Positions 9,401 to 16,823 of a DNA stretch of 64,000 nucleotides are shown one piece after another (position 1 is the first letter of the stretch; each line of letters opens with the position of its first letter). The translations under genes were made by a program, and so were the position numbers. Source of the DNA: Aureimonas sp. AU12 (lineage in GTDB: Bacteria > Pseudomonadota > Alphaproteobacteria > Rhizobiales > Rhizobiaceae); the NCBI RefSeq assembly GCF_001463705.1, contig NZ_BBWH01000036.1:48734-112733 (forward strand), given 5' to 3'. A model generated the notes under the pieces. The model was given only the letters and a program-made list of their open reading frames with translations. It did no database searches and was not told where the DNA came from.

Positions 9401-9856
9401 CGCGAGGGCGGTGTCTGGGTGGATGCCGACGACCGCTGCCTCAAGTCCATCGAGCCGCTCGTGAGCGACGGCGTCGGCCTTCTCGGCTATCAGGAGGATC
9501 TCGGCTCGATCGGCAACAACATCCTCGCCGTCGCGCCCGGCCATCCCGTGATCGCGCGCGCGCTCCATGAGGCGTGCGACGCGGTCAATCGCGGCGACGG
9601 CGACATTCTCTGGCTCTCGACCGGGCCGGGCCTCCTGACGCGGATCCTGAACGGCGCGCTCTGCGGGGGGAGCCTCGCGGTGGAGCACGTCCGCATCCTC
9701 GACCGATCGCAGATGCTCGCCCATGCCGCGATCCATTGCCTCGCCGCCTACAAGGCGAGCGAGCGGCACTGGAGCCGCACCGCCTTCGGCCGGGCGCGAC
9801 CGAAGGCGCCCGGTGGGGACGCTCAGGCGACGCGGGCGACCTCGCCTTCGTCCTGA
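6455..9856 (+). CDS. Large TPR protein with C-terminal GT32-type glycosyltransferase
   Basis: 1133 residues from the ATG at 6455; an in-frame TTG at 6389 would add 22 Arg-rich residues and looks false. Residues about 10-850 are a long series of 34-residue tetratricopeptide-type repeats (patterns such as GDHEAALDAFRQAAALAPHD). At about residue 909 comes IPRVIHQYWN, the hallmark of OCH1-like GT32 transferases. A DXD-type metal/nucleotide-sugar site (VWVDADD) follows near 988, with STGPGLLTRIL near 1055. The combination resembles TPR-guided glycosyltransferases that modify proteins. It follows the RTX gene on the same strand, so the RTX protein is a candidate substrate. The 3' end overlaps the convergent Hint gene by 34 bases. 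Confidence 0.88.
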   Translation: MPVPPAAASGDDPRRLALAKRAAGDHAGALLAFEAAGPDPWSRNDAAIERLALGRIGEAEDAARALLRDVEGFAPAWRTLGLAARRRGDHEAALDAFRQAAALAPHDLWNRQDEAGALRALGRLAEAEAAYRALAAGTPLPHAVRGLGLVARERGDHEGALGHFRIAAELDPSDPWFGLDVARELVALGREEAADEVLAGLASAHPGFIEGHRERARLARRRGDRAGELAHWRTAAALDPSDAGATLDLADALLAQGMSEEAETIAARCLVRAPGLVRAYALLAAAARRGGQGALALAHSATAARLAPDVADRQADLAADLLSVGRATDAEAAALAVLALDREHEGAHRVRRLQRQASGDAAGAMALASGRWRGGEGPSRAGFDLAADHRAAGEWDAADAVLAMLAARPDAAVEARLERGILARRRDGVETAEALFAEALALDPAHSRAHLLLGDIARERGARQVATDHYDAALRARPGFTWALIGQALLARDAGDRAGAEANWRAAIAADPAEGHAQIELAGERMQRGAFDEARAILAGIPAHSPRAAQAALAEARLQRARGDFAGAADAFAAVARRWPAAMVEALIEGAEDEARAGRVGASEAALDRARQAAPEHPALLEALARQALARDDLGAAAELLARAEAADPARLSVVLLRARVAAMAGHASDARARFAAAEARFGQRPEIAMASTDLERQLGEPGAASRKLAAARALWPGHALLGAQAALGAIESGEFEAADDWLANPTAEALPGRARFVRAQLAAARWDFGTAIAEGDAAVALLPGEGWVRNRLIHAALLAFDLPRAGRELAGLAKLEAAANRRLGKSANPSQSHYGQLYDEFRLDTEAADALRSALAAASEDRLERLAATVRAFPASTAAAILHGIEARRRGVFDHARPTPGPSPIPRVIHQYWNDEEVPADVAAYMASWREAHPGFRHRVWSDADALAFLAGSGPAEATQAYRRAREPAMKADLFRLALLAREGGVWVDADDRCLKSIEPLVSDGVGLLGYQEDLGSIGNNILAVAPGHPVIARALHEACDAVNRGDGDILWLSTGPGLLTRILNGALCGGSLAVEHVRILDRSQMLAHAAIHCLAAYKASERHWSRTAFGRARPKAPGGDAQATRATSPSS

Positions 9857-11265
9857 GCGAAGAGCGCACGGCCTCGGGCTTCCAGGCGAAGGCGCGTCGC
9901 CTGCGGAAGCTGGCGGCGGGATTTGGCGCGCGGCAGGCTCATCTCGGCGGCCGGCGGCGCGTCACCGAGTGCGGCCGCGCGCTCCGTCCCGTTGTCGAAG
10001 GCGAGATTTTCGGGATTGTCGACGAAGGTCTCGGCCGGCAGCCCTTCGGCCAGCACGAGGCGGTGCTCGGCCAGTTCGATGTGGAGATAGGCGAGGCTTT
10101 CGCCCGCCACGGGCTCGCGGACGACACCGAGCCCGTCGACCAGCGCCGAGGCGTGGGCGAGAATGCCGTCGATGCCGATCGCATGGTCGGGCGAGACGAA
10201 GAGATCGCGCATCGGCACGCCCGCGCCGACCGCCCCGGCGCGGATGCGGATCGGCTGCACCCGGATCGGATCGGCGAAGCGCGTGGCGATCGTCTGCCGG
10301 CCGATCCAGCGCACCGGCTCCGCCGCGCCCCCCAGCGTCAGCACGAGATCGCCCGGCAGGAGATCCTCGACCGCCACGGGGCCGCCGGGCGTCGCGATCC
10401 GCGTGCCCGGCCGGAAGCAGACCGGGGATACGATGACGGCGTCGTCATGCACGAAGGCCGTGGTGGTCGGGTTCGCGGCGGTGCCCGCCGTGCCGTGGGA
10501 GGCCGACCCGCCGCCGGATGCGCCCGAGGCCGCCGCGCCGGACACGGCGCCCGACCCCGTGTCCCCTGCGCCGCTGCCGCTCGAACCCGAGCCGCCGGCC
10601 TCGCCCGTCGCGGCCGCCGCCGCGCTCTCGGCCGCCGAGGGCGTGGAGGCGGATGTGGATCCGCCGCTCTCGCCCGAGCCTTCGCCGGATCCTTCACCGC
10701 TGGCCTCGCCCGAGCCCGCCGCCGCATCGGACCCGCCGGCCGCCTCGCCGCCGCCGGCCGATGCCGGATCGCTCGCGGCCGCACCGCCGCTGCCGCCGGC
10801 GGACGCCTCGCCGCGTGTCTCGCTCCGGGCCTCGCCGCGCGCCGCGCTCGCCCCGCCGCCGACCGACCCGCCACCGATGCCGCCGCCGGTCACCCCGCCG
10901 ACCGCAGCGGTGGCACCGGGCGCATGCGATCCGGCCGAGCGCTGGGCGGAGGCCGCCGCCGCGCCGCCGCCCGAAACGCCCGCAGCGGCCGAGCCCTCCG
11001 ACGATCCGCCGCCGCCGCTTTCGTCCATCAAGGTGACGTCGGCGCTCTCGCGGCCTCCGCCACCGCCCTCGCCGCCGGTCTCGGTTCCCTTGGCGGTGCC
11101 CGTCGCCGCGGTGGCCGCCGTCGTGGTGAAGGCCGAGGAGGCGATGCCGCCGGACATCATCAAGGCGGCCGAGCCCTGCTGGCCGCCCCCCTTCTCGCGC
11201 GATTCGAGAGAGCCGCCGCCGGCATCGTCGGCTCCGAGGCCGCCATCGTCTTCGGTCTGGCTCAT
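9823..11265 (-). CDS. Gly/Ser/Ala-rich protein with C-terminal Hint domain
   Basis: 480 residues from the ATG at 11265 (MSQTEDDGG), with a ribosome-binding site GAGGGA six bases upstream. About 270 residues are almost entirely Gly, Ser, Ala, Thr and Glu (low complexity, no cysteines). From Cys283 a Hint_2-type domain begins: VCFRPGTRIATPGGPVAVEDL, LPGDLVLT, VRWIGRQTI and SPDHAIGIDGILAHA. Hint domains share the intein/hedgehog self-splicing fold, with the initial Cys as nucleophile for an N-S acyl shift. In bacteria they often sit at the end of RTX-like or secreted proteins. No signal peptide is visible. The product could be a self-cleaving surface or secreted polypeptide. It faces the GT32 gene convergently. 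Confidence 0.85.
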   Translation of the reverse strand: MSQTEDDGGLGADDAGGGSLESREKGGGQQGSAALMMSGGIASSAFTTTAATAATGTAKGTETGGEGGGGGRESADVTLMDESGGGGSSEGSAAAGVSGGGAAAASAQRSAGSHAPGATAAVGGVTGGGIGGGSVGGGASAARGEARSETRGEASAGGSGGAAASDPASAGGGEAAGGSDAAAGSGEASGEGSGEGSGESGGSTSASTPSAAESAAAAATGEAGGSGSSGSGAGDTGSGAVSGAAASGASGGGSASHGTAGTAANPTTTAFVHDDAVIVSPVCFRPGTRIATPGGPVAVEDLLPGDLVLTLGGAAEPVRWIGRQTIATRFADPIRVQPIRIRAGAVGAGVPMRDLFVSPDHAIGIDGILAHASALVDGLGVVREPVAGESLAYLHIELAEHRLVLAEGLPAETFVDNPENLAFDNGTERAAALGDAPPAAEMSLPRAKSRRQLPQATRLRLEARGRALFAQDEGEVARVA

Positions 11266-11573
11266 GCGGCGTCCCTCATCGAATGGCTGGGCACGCCGGC
11301 ACAGCAGCGCGGGCGCACCGGGCGCACGGTCGCACCGGGCGACGGCAGGCCCGAGTCTGAAGGGTGCCGCCGCAAACGCCTCGCTGGCAAGCACGACCTG
11401 CGGACACGGCAAGCAAAGCGTGAAGATCGCGCGGTTCGGCTCGCAGCACGACCATGGCGTAGAGGCTGCCGCGACCTTCGCAAGCGATCGCCGGCCGGGA
11501 CGAGACGCAATCGCTCATTGTCCAACGAAGCCGTATCGCCCTGACGATATCGGTGCCCTCGCCAACGGCCCGA

Positions 11574-11639
11574 GGCAGGGACGAGGCTTGGTTGCGGTCG
11601 GCGCCGAAGCTCTGCTTCGTGCCTTTCCTCGTCCCTGCC
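11574..11639. ncRNA. Candidate structured element: 13-bp stem with nested hairpin
   Basis: GGCAGGGACGAGG (11574-11586) and CCTCGTCCCTGCC (11627-11639) are perfectly complementary 13-base arms. Inside the 40-base interior is a second perfect hairpin, CGAAGC-TCT-GCTTCG (11605-11619). The arrangement is a long closing stem with an internal stem-loop, as in structured leader RNAs or small RNAs, but could also be a DNA cruciform or protein site. The strand of any transcript is unknown. There is no U-tract after the outer stem, so a simple terminator is unlikely. Confidence 0.4.
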
Positions 11640-11640
11640 A

Positions 11641-11685
11641 CCGCACCGAACCCTTTGGATCGCCGAGCCTTTCGGCGCGGTGCGG
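11641..11685. ncRNA. Candidate structured element: second two-level stem
   Basis: One base after the previous structure, CCGCACCG (11641-11648) pairs perfectly with CGGTGCGG (11678-11685). A perfect inner hairpin CGCCGA-GCCTT-TCGGCG (11661-11677) abuts the 3' outer arm directly. Together with 11574-11639 this makes two consecutive nested structures in a 112-base span, which supports a folded RNA domain upstream of the GT2 gene. Confidence 0.35.
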
Positions 11686-11842
11686 CGCGAGCCGACCGGT
11701 CGCGATCGGGGCCTCCGTCCATCTTGCAAGCCACGTCCAACGCCGGGTCAGGCCTCCGCCAGCATGGGCTGCGAGGATGATCGTCCGGCCCGTCCGCTTC
11801 AGGCCGGAGACGGAAGAGGCAGCAAAGGATAAGGCCGCCCGA

Positions 11843-14362
11843 ATGGACTGGACGAGCCTCCTTCGGGATCTGCCTGCCCTCGCGACGCCCGCCGGGCACG
11901 CCGACGCGCTGACGCTCGCCGCCACGCGGCTCCTGCGCGCGGGCGATGCCGCCGGGGCACTGGCGCTGGCCGAGCGGCGCTGCCGCCTCGAGAGCCCGCC
12001 GGGCGCCGGCGACCATGCCGTGCGGGCGCTCGCCTGCGCGCTGCGTGGCCGGCGCGATGGGGCCGGCGAAGCCGCGCGGCGCGCCTGCGCCGCCGATCAG
12101 CTCGATCCCACCGCCCTCCTCGTTGCGCTGCGGCTCTTCGCCGGCACGAGGGAAGCGCTCGACGCCGCGCGCCGCCTCCTCGCCAGCCCGCTCACGGGGC
12201 CAGAGGCGCGGGGCGCCGCGCTCGCCGTGCTATTTCGCGCCGGCGACGAGGCGACGGCCAGCCTCGACCTGACGGACGGCCGCCTGTCCGGCTTCATCGC
12301 CTGGACCGGCGAACCGCCGCCGCTCCTCGTGCTCGACGGCGAGCAGGATACCCCGCCCCGTCCGCTCGAAGCCGATCCCGCCTTCCCCGCCCTGCCGACG
12401 GGCGTGCAGGGCTGCTTCATCAACGAGACAGCCGACCCGCATGCCACCGGCTTCCGGCTGATCCGCGATACGCGCGTCCTCGCCGCCGGATCGCTGCACG
12501 CCCGCAGCCGGCGCAGCGTCCCCGGCCGCAGGGGGCTGGTGCCGGCGGCGATCCCGGCGCGCCGGCCCCTGCGCATCGTCATCCCCGTCCACGGCGATTT
12601 CGATGCCACGCGCGACTGTCTGCGCGCCGCGATCCGCGCCGCCGCCGAGCATGGAGACGCAGAGGTCGTCGCGGTGGACGACGCGACGCCGCTGCGCGAT
12701 CTCGCGCTGCTTCTCGACGCGCTCGCCGCCAAGGGGCTGATCGAGCTCCGGCGCAACGTCCGCAATCTCGGCTTCACCGGCGCGGTGGCGCGCGGCCTCG
12801 ACGGCGCCGACGGGCGCGACGTCCTTCTCCTCAACGCCGACGCGATCCTGCCGCCCAGTGCGCTCATGCGGCTTGCCGATGCCGTCTATGCCGCGCCCGA
12901 CATCGGCACCGCCACTCCGCTTTCGAACAACGGCGAATGGACGAGCCTGCCGCGTCTCGGCCATGCCGCCGACGCGCCGGAGCCCGCGGAGGCCCGTCGG
13001 ATCGACGCGGCGGCGGCCGGCCTCGTGGCGGCGGGCGCGCCGGGCACGGTCGACCTGCCGAACGGCATCGGCTTCGCGCTCTTCGTGCGCCACGACTGCC
13101 TCGCCGCGCTCGGTGGGCTCTCGGCAGTCTACGAGCGCGGCTATTTCGAGGATCTCGAATTTACCGTGCGGGCGCGGCGCCTCGGCTTTCGCAACGTCGC
13201 GGCGACTGGGGTCTTCGCCGTGCATCACGGCTCGCGCTCCTTCGGCGCCGAGAAGGGCGCGCTCGTGGCGAAGAACCTTCGCCGGTTCCGCCGCCGCTTT
13301 CCCGGCCTCACGGCCGAGTCCGCCGCCTTCCGCCGCGCCGATCCCCTGCACGCCGCGCGCGCCGCGATCGAGGCGGCCTGCCCGCCGGGCGGTCACCCCG
13401 TGCTCGTCGCCGCGCCCGCGGGCAGCGCCAGCGCCGCCGAGCAATTGTTCCGGCATGCCCAGGCCGGCCGCCCCACGATGGCGCTTTCCTGGCGCGGCGT
13501 CGGGACCGCCATCCGCATCGAGTTGCGCGCCGGCGATCCCTCGCAAAGCCCGCAATCCCTCGGCTTCGATCTCGACGGCAAGGGCGATGCGCTCCGTGAC
13601 TGGCTGCGGACGCTGGAACCCTCGGCGCTGGAGCTGGGAGGGGCGGAGGCGCCACCGGCCGCCCTCGCCGCCATGCTGCGCGATTGCGGCCCGCCCGCGA
13701 CGGTCCTTCTCGGCGATCTGCCGCGCGATCCCGATCTCGGGATCGGCGACGCCCCGCTCGTGCGCGGCTTTCGCCTGTGGAACGCCGCGCTCGGCGGGCG
13801 CATCGGCGCGGTCTCGGCGGGCGATCCGCTGAGCCTGGCGGCGATCGAGGCGCATCTCGCCGGTCGATCCGACGCGCCGCCCGTCCGCGACGAGCGCGAG
13901 GCGGGCGGCACCCCGTCGGCGGACGCGTGCGACGGGCCACCGGTCCTCGCCGTCCTGATGGGCCGCCCCGCCCCGATGGCCGATCGCTTCGTCACGGAGC
14001 TCTCGGCGGCGCTGCGGCGCCACTCGCCGGTGGCGCGGATCCTGGTGCTCGGCCGTGCCTTCGACGATCTCGCGCTGATGGGGCGCGGCAACGTCTTCGT
14101 CACCGGGCGGCTGGCGCCCGGTGAGGTCGGCGCGTCGGCGCGGCAGGGCGGTGCCTCGGCCCTCGCCCTGCCGACTTGCGACCCGTCGCTTGCGCTCTTC
14201 GAGCGGATCCGGCACGAAACCTTCCTGCCGGCGGCGCAGGCCGACTGGTCGCTCGGTGGCCTCGCCCCGACGCCCCACCATCTTCTCACGGACCCCCGCC
14301 CCGGTGACCGACACAGTGCCCCCGCGATCGCCGATTGGTTCGCTGCTCGCCTCCCGGCGTAG
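11843..14362 (+). CDS. GT2-type glycosyltransferase with N-terminal extension
   Basis: 839 residues from the ATG at 11843, with AAGG about 8-10 bases upstream; an ATG at 11777 would add 22 residues. Residues about 1-160 are Ala/Leu/Arg-rich helical repeats, perhaps degenerate TPR. A short beta stretch near 140-200 (DGRLSGFIAWTGE, closing with GCFINE) resembles the GW-type module of the neighbours. The GT2 domain spans about 243-480: LRIVIPVHGDFDATRDCL, EVVAVDDAT (first Asp motif), LLLNADAILP (DXD equivalent) and YFEDLEFTVRARRLGF (ED acceptor/base motif). The C-terminal 350 residues are of unknown function. It overlaps the next gene by 59 bases. Probable role: sugar transfer to a surface polysaccharide or glycoprotein, cytoplasmic. 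Confidence 0.85.
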   Translation: MDWTSLLRDLPALATPAGHADALTLAATRLLRAGDAAGALALAERRCRLESPPGAGDHAVRALACALRGRRDGAGEAARRACAADQLDPTALLVALRLFAGTREALDAARRLLASPLTGPEARGAALAVLFRAGDEATASLDLTDGRLSGFIAWTGEPPPLLVLDGEQDTPPRPLEADPAFPALPTGVQGCFINETADPHATGFRLIRDTRVLAAGSLHARSRRSVPGRRGLVPAAIPARRPLRIVIPVHGDFDATRDCLRAAIRAAAEHGDAEVVAVDDATPLRDLALLLDALAAKGLIELRRNVRNLGFTGAVARGLDGADGRDVLLLNADAILPPSALMRLADAVYAAPDIGTATPLSNNGEWTSLPRLGHAADAPEPAEARRIDAAAAGLVAAGAPGTVDLPNGIGFALFVRHDCLAALGGLSAVYERGYFEDLEFTVRARRLGFRNVAATGVFAVHHGSRSFGAEKGALVAKNLRRFRRRFPGLTAESAAFRRADPLHAARAAIEAACPPGGHPVLVAAPAGSASAAEQLFRHAQAGRPTMALSWRGVGTAIRIELRAGDPSQSPQSLGFDLDGKGDALRDWLRTLEPSALELGGAEAPPAALAAMLRDCGPPATVLLGDLPRDPDLGIGDAPLVRGFRLWNAALGGRIGAVSAGDPLSLAAIEAHLAGRSDAPPVRDEREAGGTPSADACDGPPVLAVLMGRPAPMADRFVTELSAALRRHSPVARILVLGRAFDDLALMGRGNVFVTGRLAPGEVGASARQGGASALALPTCDPSLALFERIRHETFLPAAQADWSLGGLAPTPHHLLTDPRPGDRHSAPAIADWFAARLPA

Positions 14363-16715
14363 ACGCCGCGAGGGCGAGGCCGCCGGCCGTCCCCGGATCG
14401 AGGGGGCGATCGAGGGCCTGCGCACCCGGCTGGCGCGCAGCGGCGAGACCGCGATCGAGGGCCACGTCTTCGACCCCGCCGATCCAGAGCGCCGCTTCTG
14501 CGTCGAACTGCTGCTCGACGGCCTGCCCGCCGCGCTCGCCCGCGCCGAACTCTTCGTGCCCGCGCTGGCCGGCGACGACGCCGGCAGCGGCGATGGCTGC
14601 CACGGATTCGTCTTCGCCCTCGACCCCGCCGTGCTGCCCGCGATCGGAACTGTGAGCGTTCGCATCGCCAACACCGACGATCTCGTCGGGGCCCCGATCG
14701 ATCTGCAAGCCGGCGAGGCCTTCGCGCAGACGCAAGCGCCGATCGGCGCGGCCGAGTGGATCGGGGGGCTTCGCGTCACGGGTTGGGTCCGGCGCGACGA
14801 CGCGGCCGGCCCGCTCCGCATCGAGGCCCGCTTCGACGACACGACGATCGCGGCCGTCCTGCCCGACCGTTGGCGCATCGTGGAGCGAGGCGGGGTCGAG
14901 ACTGCCGAGCCCGGTTTCGAGCTGACCCTGCCGGCGCGCTTCGCCGACGGGCGCTTTCGCGAGATCGAGATCCTGGCGGGCGGACGCGCGCTTCCCGGCA
15001 GCCCCGTGGCCGTGCTCGCCTTCGCCGACGGCATCCGCGACGCCCTCGGCGCAGATGCGGAGGTCGATGCCGATACGATCCGGCTCGACCTGTTCGAGCG
15101 CTGGTTTCCCGCCGCCGTGCCCTTCGAGGCGCTGGCGGAATGGGAGCGGCGCTTTCCGGCCGACCGCATCGCCCTGCCGGCGGGCGAGAGCCTCGCGGTC
15201 GCGGTGATCGGCGAGGACGGGGCGGAGGCGACGCTGCGCAGCGCCGGGCTCGACCGGCTGCCGGACTGGATCGGCGCGATCCTGCCGGCGCGGGGCCCCG
15301 GCGGCGGCTTCGAGCCGCGCGACCTCGCCGACTTCCTTGAGGGCGAGGCCGCCGGCTGCGCCGTGCTCCTGCTGCTGCCCGCCGGGACGAGCGCAAGGCC
15401 GGGCGGGCCGGAAGGCTTGGCGGCTGCGCTCCTCGCCCATCCCGCCGCCAGCATCGCCAGCGGCGACGTGCTGCTGCGCGTGCCCGGCGGAGCACCGGTT
15501 CCCTTGGCGCTGCCCGCCTTCGACTACGAGCGCGCGCTCGAGCAGGGCTGCGCGGCCTGCGTTCTGGCGATCCGCACCGAAGCGGCGCTCGAGGCGGCGC
15601 GACGGGGTGCCGGCGATCTCGACCGCCTGTTCCTCGCGCCGCTCGATCGCGGCGCGAGCGGCCGGGCGACGCATCTCCACGTGCCCGGCTTCGGCTTCGC
15701 GGTGACGCCGCGCGGGGCGGCGGGCGCCGAGACGCTGACTGAAGCCGTGCGGGCGCATCTGGGCGAGCGCGACCTTCAGGCCGAGATCGAGCCGCGCCCG
15801 CCCGCGACGCTGCCCGCGGTGCGCGTGCGCCGCGCCGCGCCGCCCTCGAGTCTGACGCTCGTCGTCGATGCCGGCCGGGGCGAGGCCGAGATCGAGGCCT
15901 GCCTCGACGCTCTCGATGCGACGCGCACGCGCACGGCCCTGACGCTGATGGTCGCCGCGCCGCTCGGTGAGGCGCTGCGGCGCCGGTTGTCGCTGGCCGG
16001 CGTCGCCCTGGTCCCGACGCCCTTCGCGGCCTCGCCGGCGCGGCGGATCGGCGATGCCGTTGCCAGCGCATCGAGCGATCTCGTCGCCCTTCTCGACGCC
16101 CGACTGGTCCCCGAGGACGACGGCTGGCTGGCCGAGCTTCTCGGCCGCCTGTCGGATCCCGGCACGGGGCTGGCGGCGCCGACGCTTCTGAGCGCCAGCG
16201 GGCTCGTCGCCGAGGCCGGCCTCGTGCTCGACTTGACGCAAGCGCCGCGCCCCGCCTTTCGCGGCGACAGCGCGCAGGATCCCGGCTTTGGCGACGCCCG
16301 CCTTGTGGCGCGGCAGGTGGCGGCCGTGGGGCCGGCCTGCCTCGTGACCCGGCGCGCCGATTTCGTGGCGCTCGGCGGGTTCGACCCGCTGCTCTTTCCC
16401 CGCCATCTCGGCGCCGCCGATTATGCCTTGAAGCTGCAGGCGCTGGGACGGCGGATCGTGGTGACGCCGGACGCGGTGCTGCACTTTGCCGCCGACGCCC
16501 TGTCGCGCGGGCCCATCGAAGAGGCGGCGCTGGCCGGCGAGATGGCGGCGCTGCGGGCGCGCTGGGCGCCGGTCCTGGCCGCCGACCCGTTCTACAGCCC
16601 GCTCCTGCAACGCGGCGGGCGCCCCTTCGGTGGCCTCGCTTGGCCGCCCGGCGAGCGCCGCGCCCGCCATTCGCTCGTCGCAGCCCCGCGCGCCTTCGCG
16701 CCGGGCTGGCGATAG
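14304..16715 (+). CDS. GW-module protein with C-terminal GT2-like domain
   Basis: About 803 residues; the GTG at 14304 is my choice (another GTG at 14316), inside the 3' end of the upstream gene. A GW-type module is at about residues 36-105 (TAIEGHVFDPADPERRF, closing with GDGCHGFVFAL). A second copy is near 150-215 (GLRVTGWVRRDD, closing with EPGFELTLP). From about 515 a GT2-like fold appears: SLTLVVDAGRGEAEIEACLDAL, VALLDARLVPEDDGWLAELL and FVALGGFDPLLFP. The usual ED pair is replaced by GAADYALKLQALGRR, so catalytic activity is uncertain. The codon context and overlap make it part of one unit with 11843-14362. It may extend or recognise the same glycan. Confidence 0.78.
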   Translation: MTDTVPPRSPIGSLLASRRRRREGEAAGRPRIEGAIEGLRTRLARSGETAIEGHVFDPADPERRFCVELLLDGLPAALARAELFVPALAGDDAGSGDGCHGFVFALDPAVLPAIGTVSVRIANTDDLVGAPIDLQAGEAFAQTQAPIGAAEWIGGLRVTGWVRRDDAAGPLRIEARFDDTTIAAVLPDRWRIVERGGVETAEPGFELTLPARFADGRFREIEILAGGRALPGSPVAVLAFADGIRDALGADAEVDADTIRLDLFERWFPAAVPFEALAEWERRFPADRIALPAGESLAVAVIGEDGAEATLRSAGLDRLPDWIGAILPARGPGGGFEPRDLADFLEGEAAGCAVLLLLPAGTSARPGGPEGLAAALLAHPAASIASGDVLLRVPGGAPVPLALPAFDYERALEQGCAACVLAIRTEAALEAARRGAGDLDRLFLAPLDRGASGRATHLHVPGFGFAVTPRGAAGAETLTEAVRAHLGERDLQAEIEPRPPATLPAVRVRRAAPPSSLTLVVDAGRGEAEIEACLDALDATRTRTALTLMVAAPLGEALRRRLSLAGVALVPTPFAASPARRIGDAVASASSDLVALLDARLVPEDDGWLAELLGRLSDPGTGLAAPTLLSASGLVAEAGLVLDLTQAPRPAFRGDSAQDPGFGDARLVARQVAAVGPACLVTRRADFVALGGFDPLLFPRHLGAADYALKLQALGRRIVVTPDAVLHFAADALSRGPIEEAALAGEMAALRARWAPVLAADPFYSPLLQRGGRPFGGLAWPPGERRARHSLVAAPRAFAPGWR

Positions 16716-16776
16716 TGCCTATCCAGACGAAACGGACACGCTTCGTCGTCGGACAATGCGGGCAAGAGAAAGATCG

Positions 16777-16816
16777 AAGGCACGTCCCGCGAACGGATGG
16801 TCGCGGGACGTGCCTT
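16777..16816. terminator. Bidirectional hairpin between convergent genes
   Basis: A perfect 16-base stem begins AAGGCACGTCCCGCGA at 16777-16792, with an 8-base loop (16793-16800) and its complement at 16801-16816. It lies between the convergent ends of the GT2-like gene (16715) and the GMC dehydrogenase gene (16824). There is only a short T run at the 3' side (CTT), so termination may rely on the very stable stem or serve as a processing or decay barrier for both transcripts. Confidence 0.7.
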
Positions 16817-16823
16817 GGCGAGG

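Larger units (their letters stand above)
11266..11842. other. 577-bp non-coding region with structured inverted repeats
   Basis: No open frame here has convincing codon use. The stretch lies between the divergent Hint gene and the GT2 gene. Its main content is a pair of adjacent stem structures at 11574-11639 and 11641-11685, described separately. If the GT2 gene starts at the alternative ATG at 11777, the non-coding part shrinks to 511 bases. Confidence 0.6.

Noticed and set aside
10440..11250. Possible minisatellite or CRISPR-like array in the repetitive GC tract
   Set aside because: The tract codes for a Gly/Ser/Ala-rich polypeptide on the minus strand. There is no regular repeat-spacer unit.
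10163..11842. In-frame extension of the GT2 gene by up to 560 codons
   Set aside because: The extension is Pro/Ser/Arg-rich and is the antisense of the low-complexity part of the Hint gene. The GT2 starts at the ATG at 11843 or 11777.
12230..15454. 1074-codon open frame antisense to the two GT2-type genes
   Set aside because: The composition is low-complexity Arg/Ala/Ser, there is no domain, and both plus-strand genes have GT2 motifs in frame.
14286..16670. 794-codon antisense frame over the GW-module/GT2-like gene
   Set aside because: Arg/Gly/Gln/Ala-rich shadow frame lying wholly over a gene with recognisable motifs.
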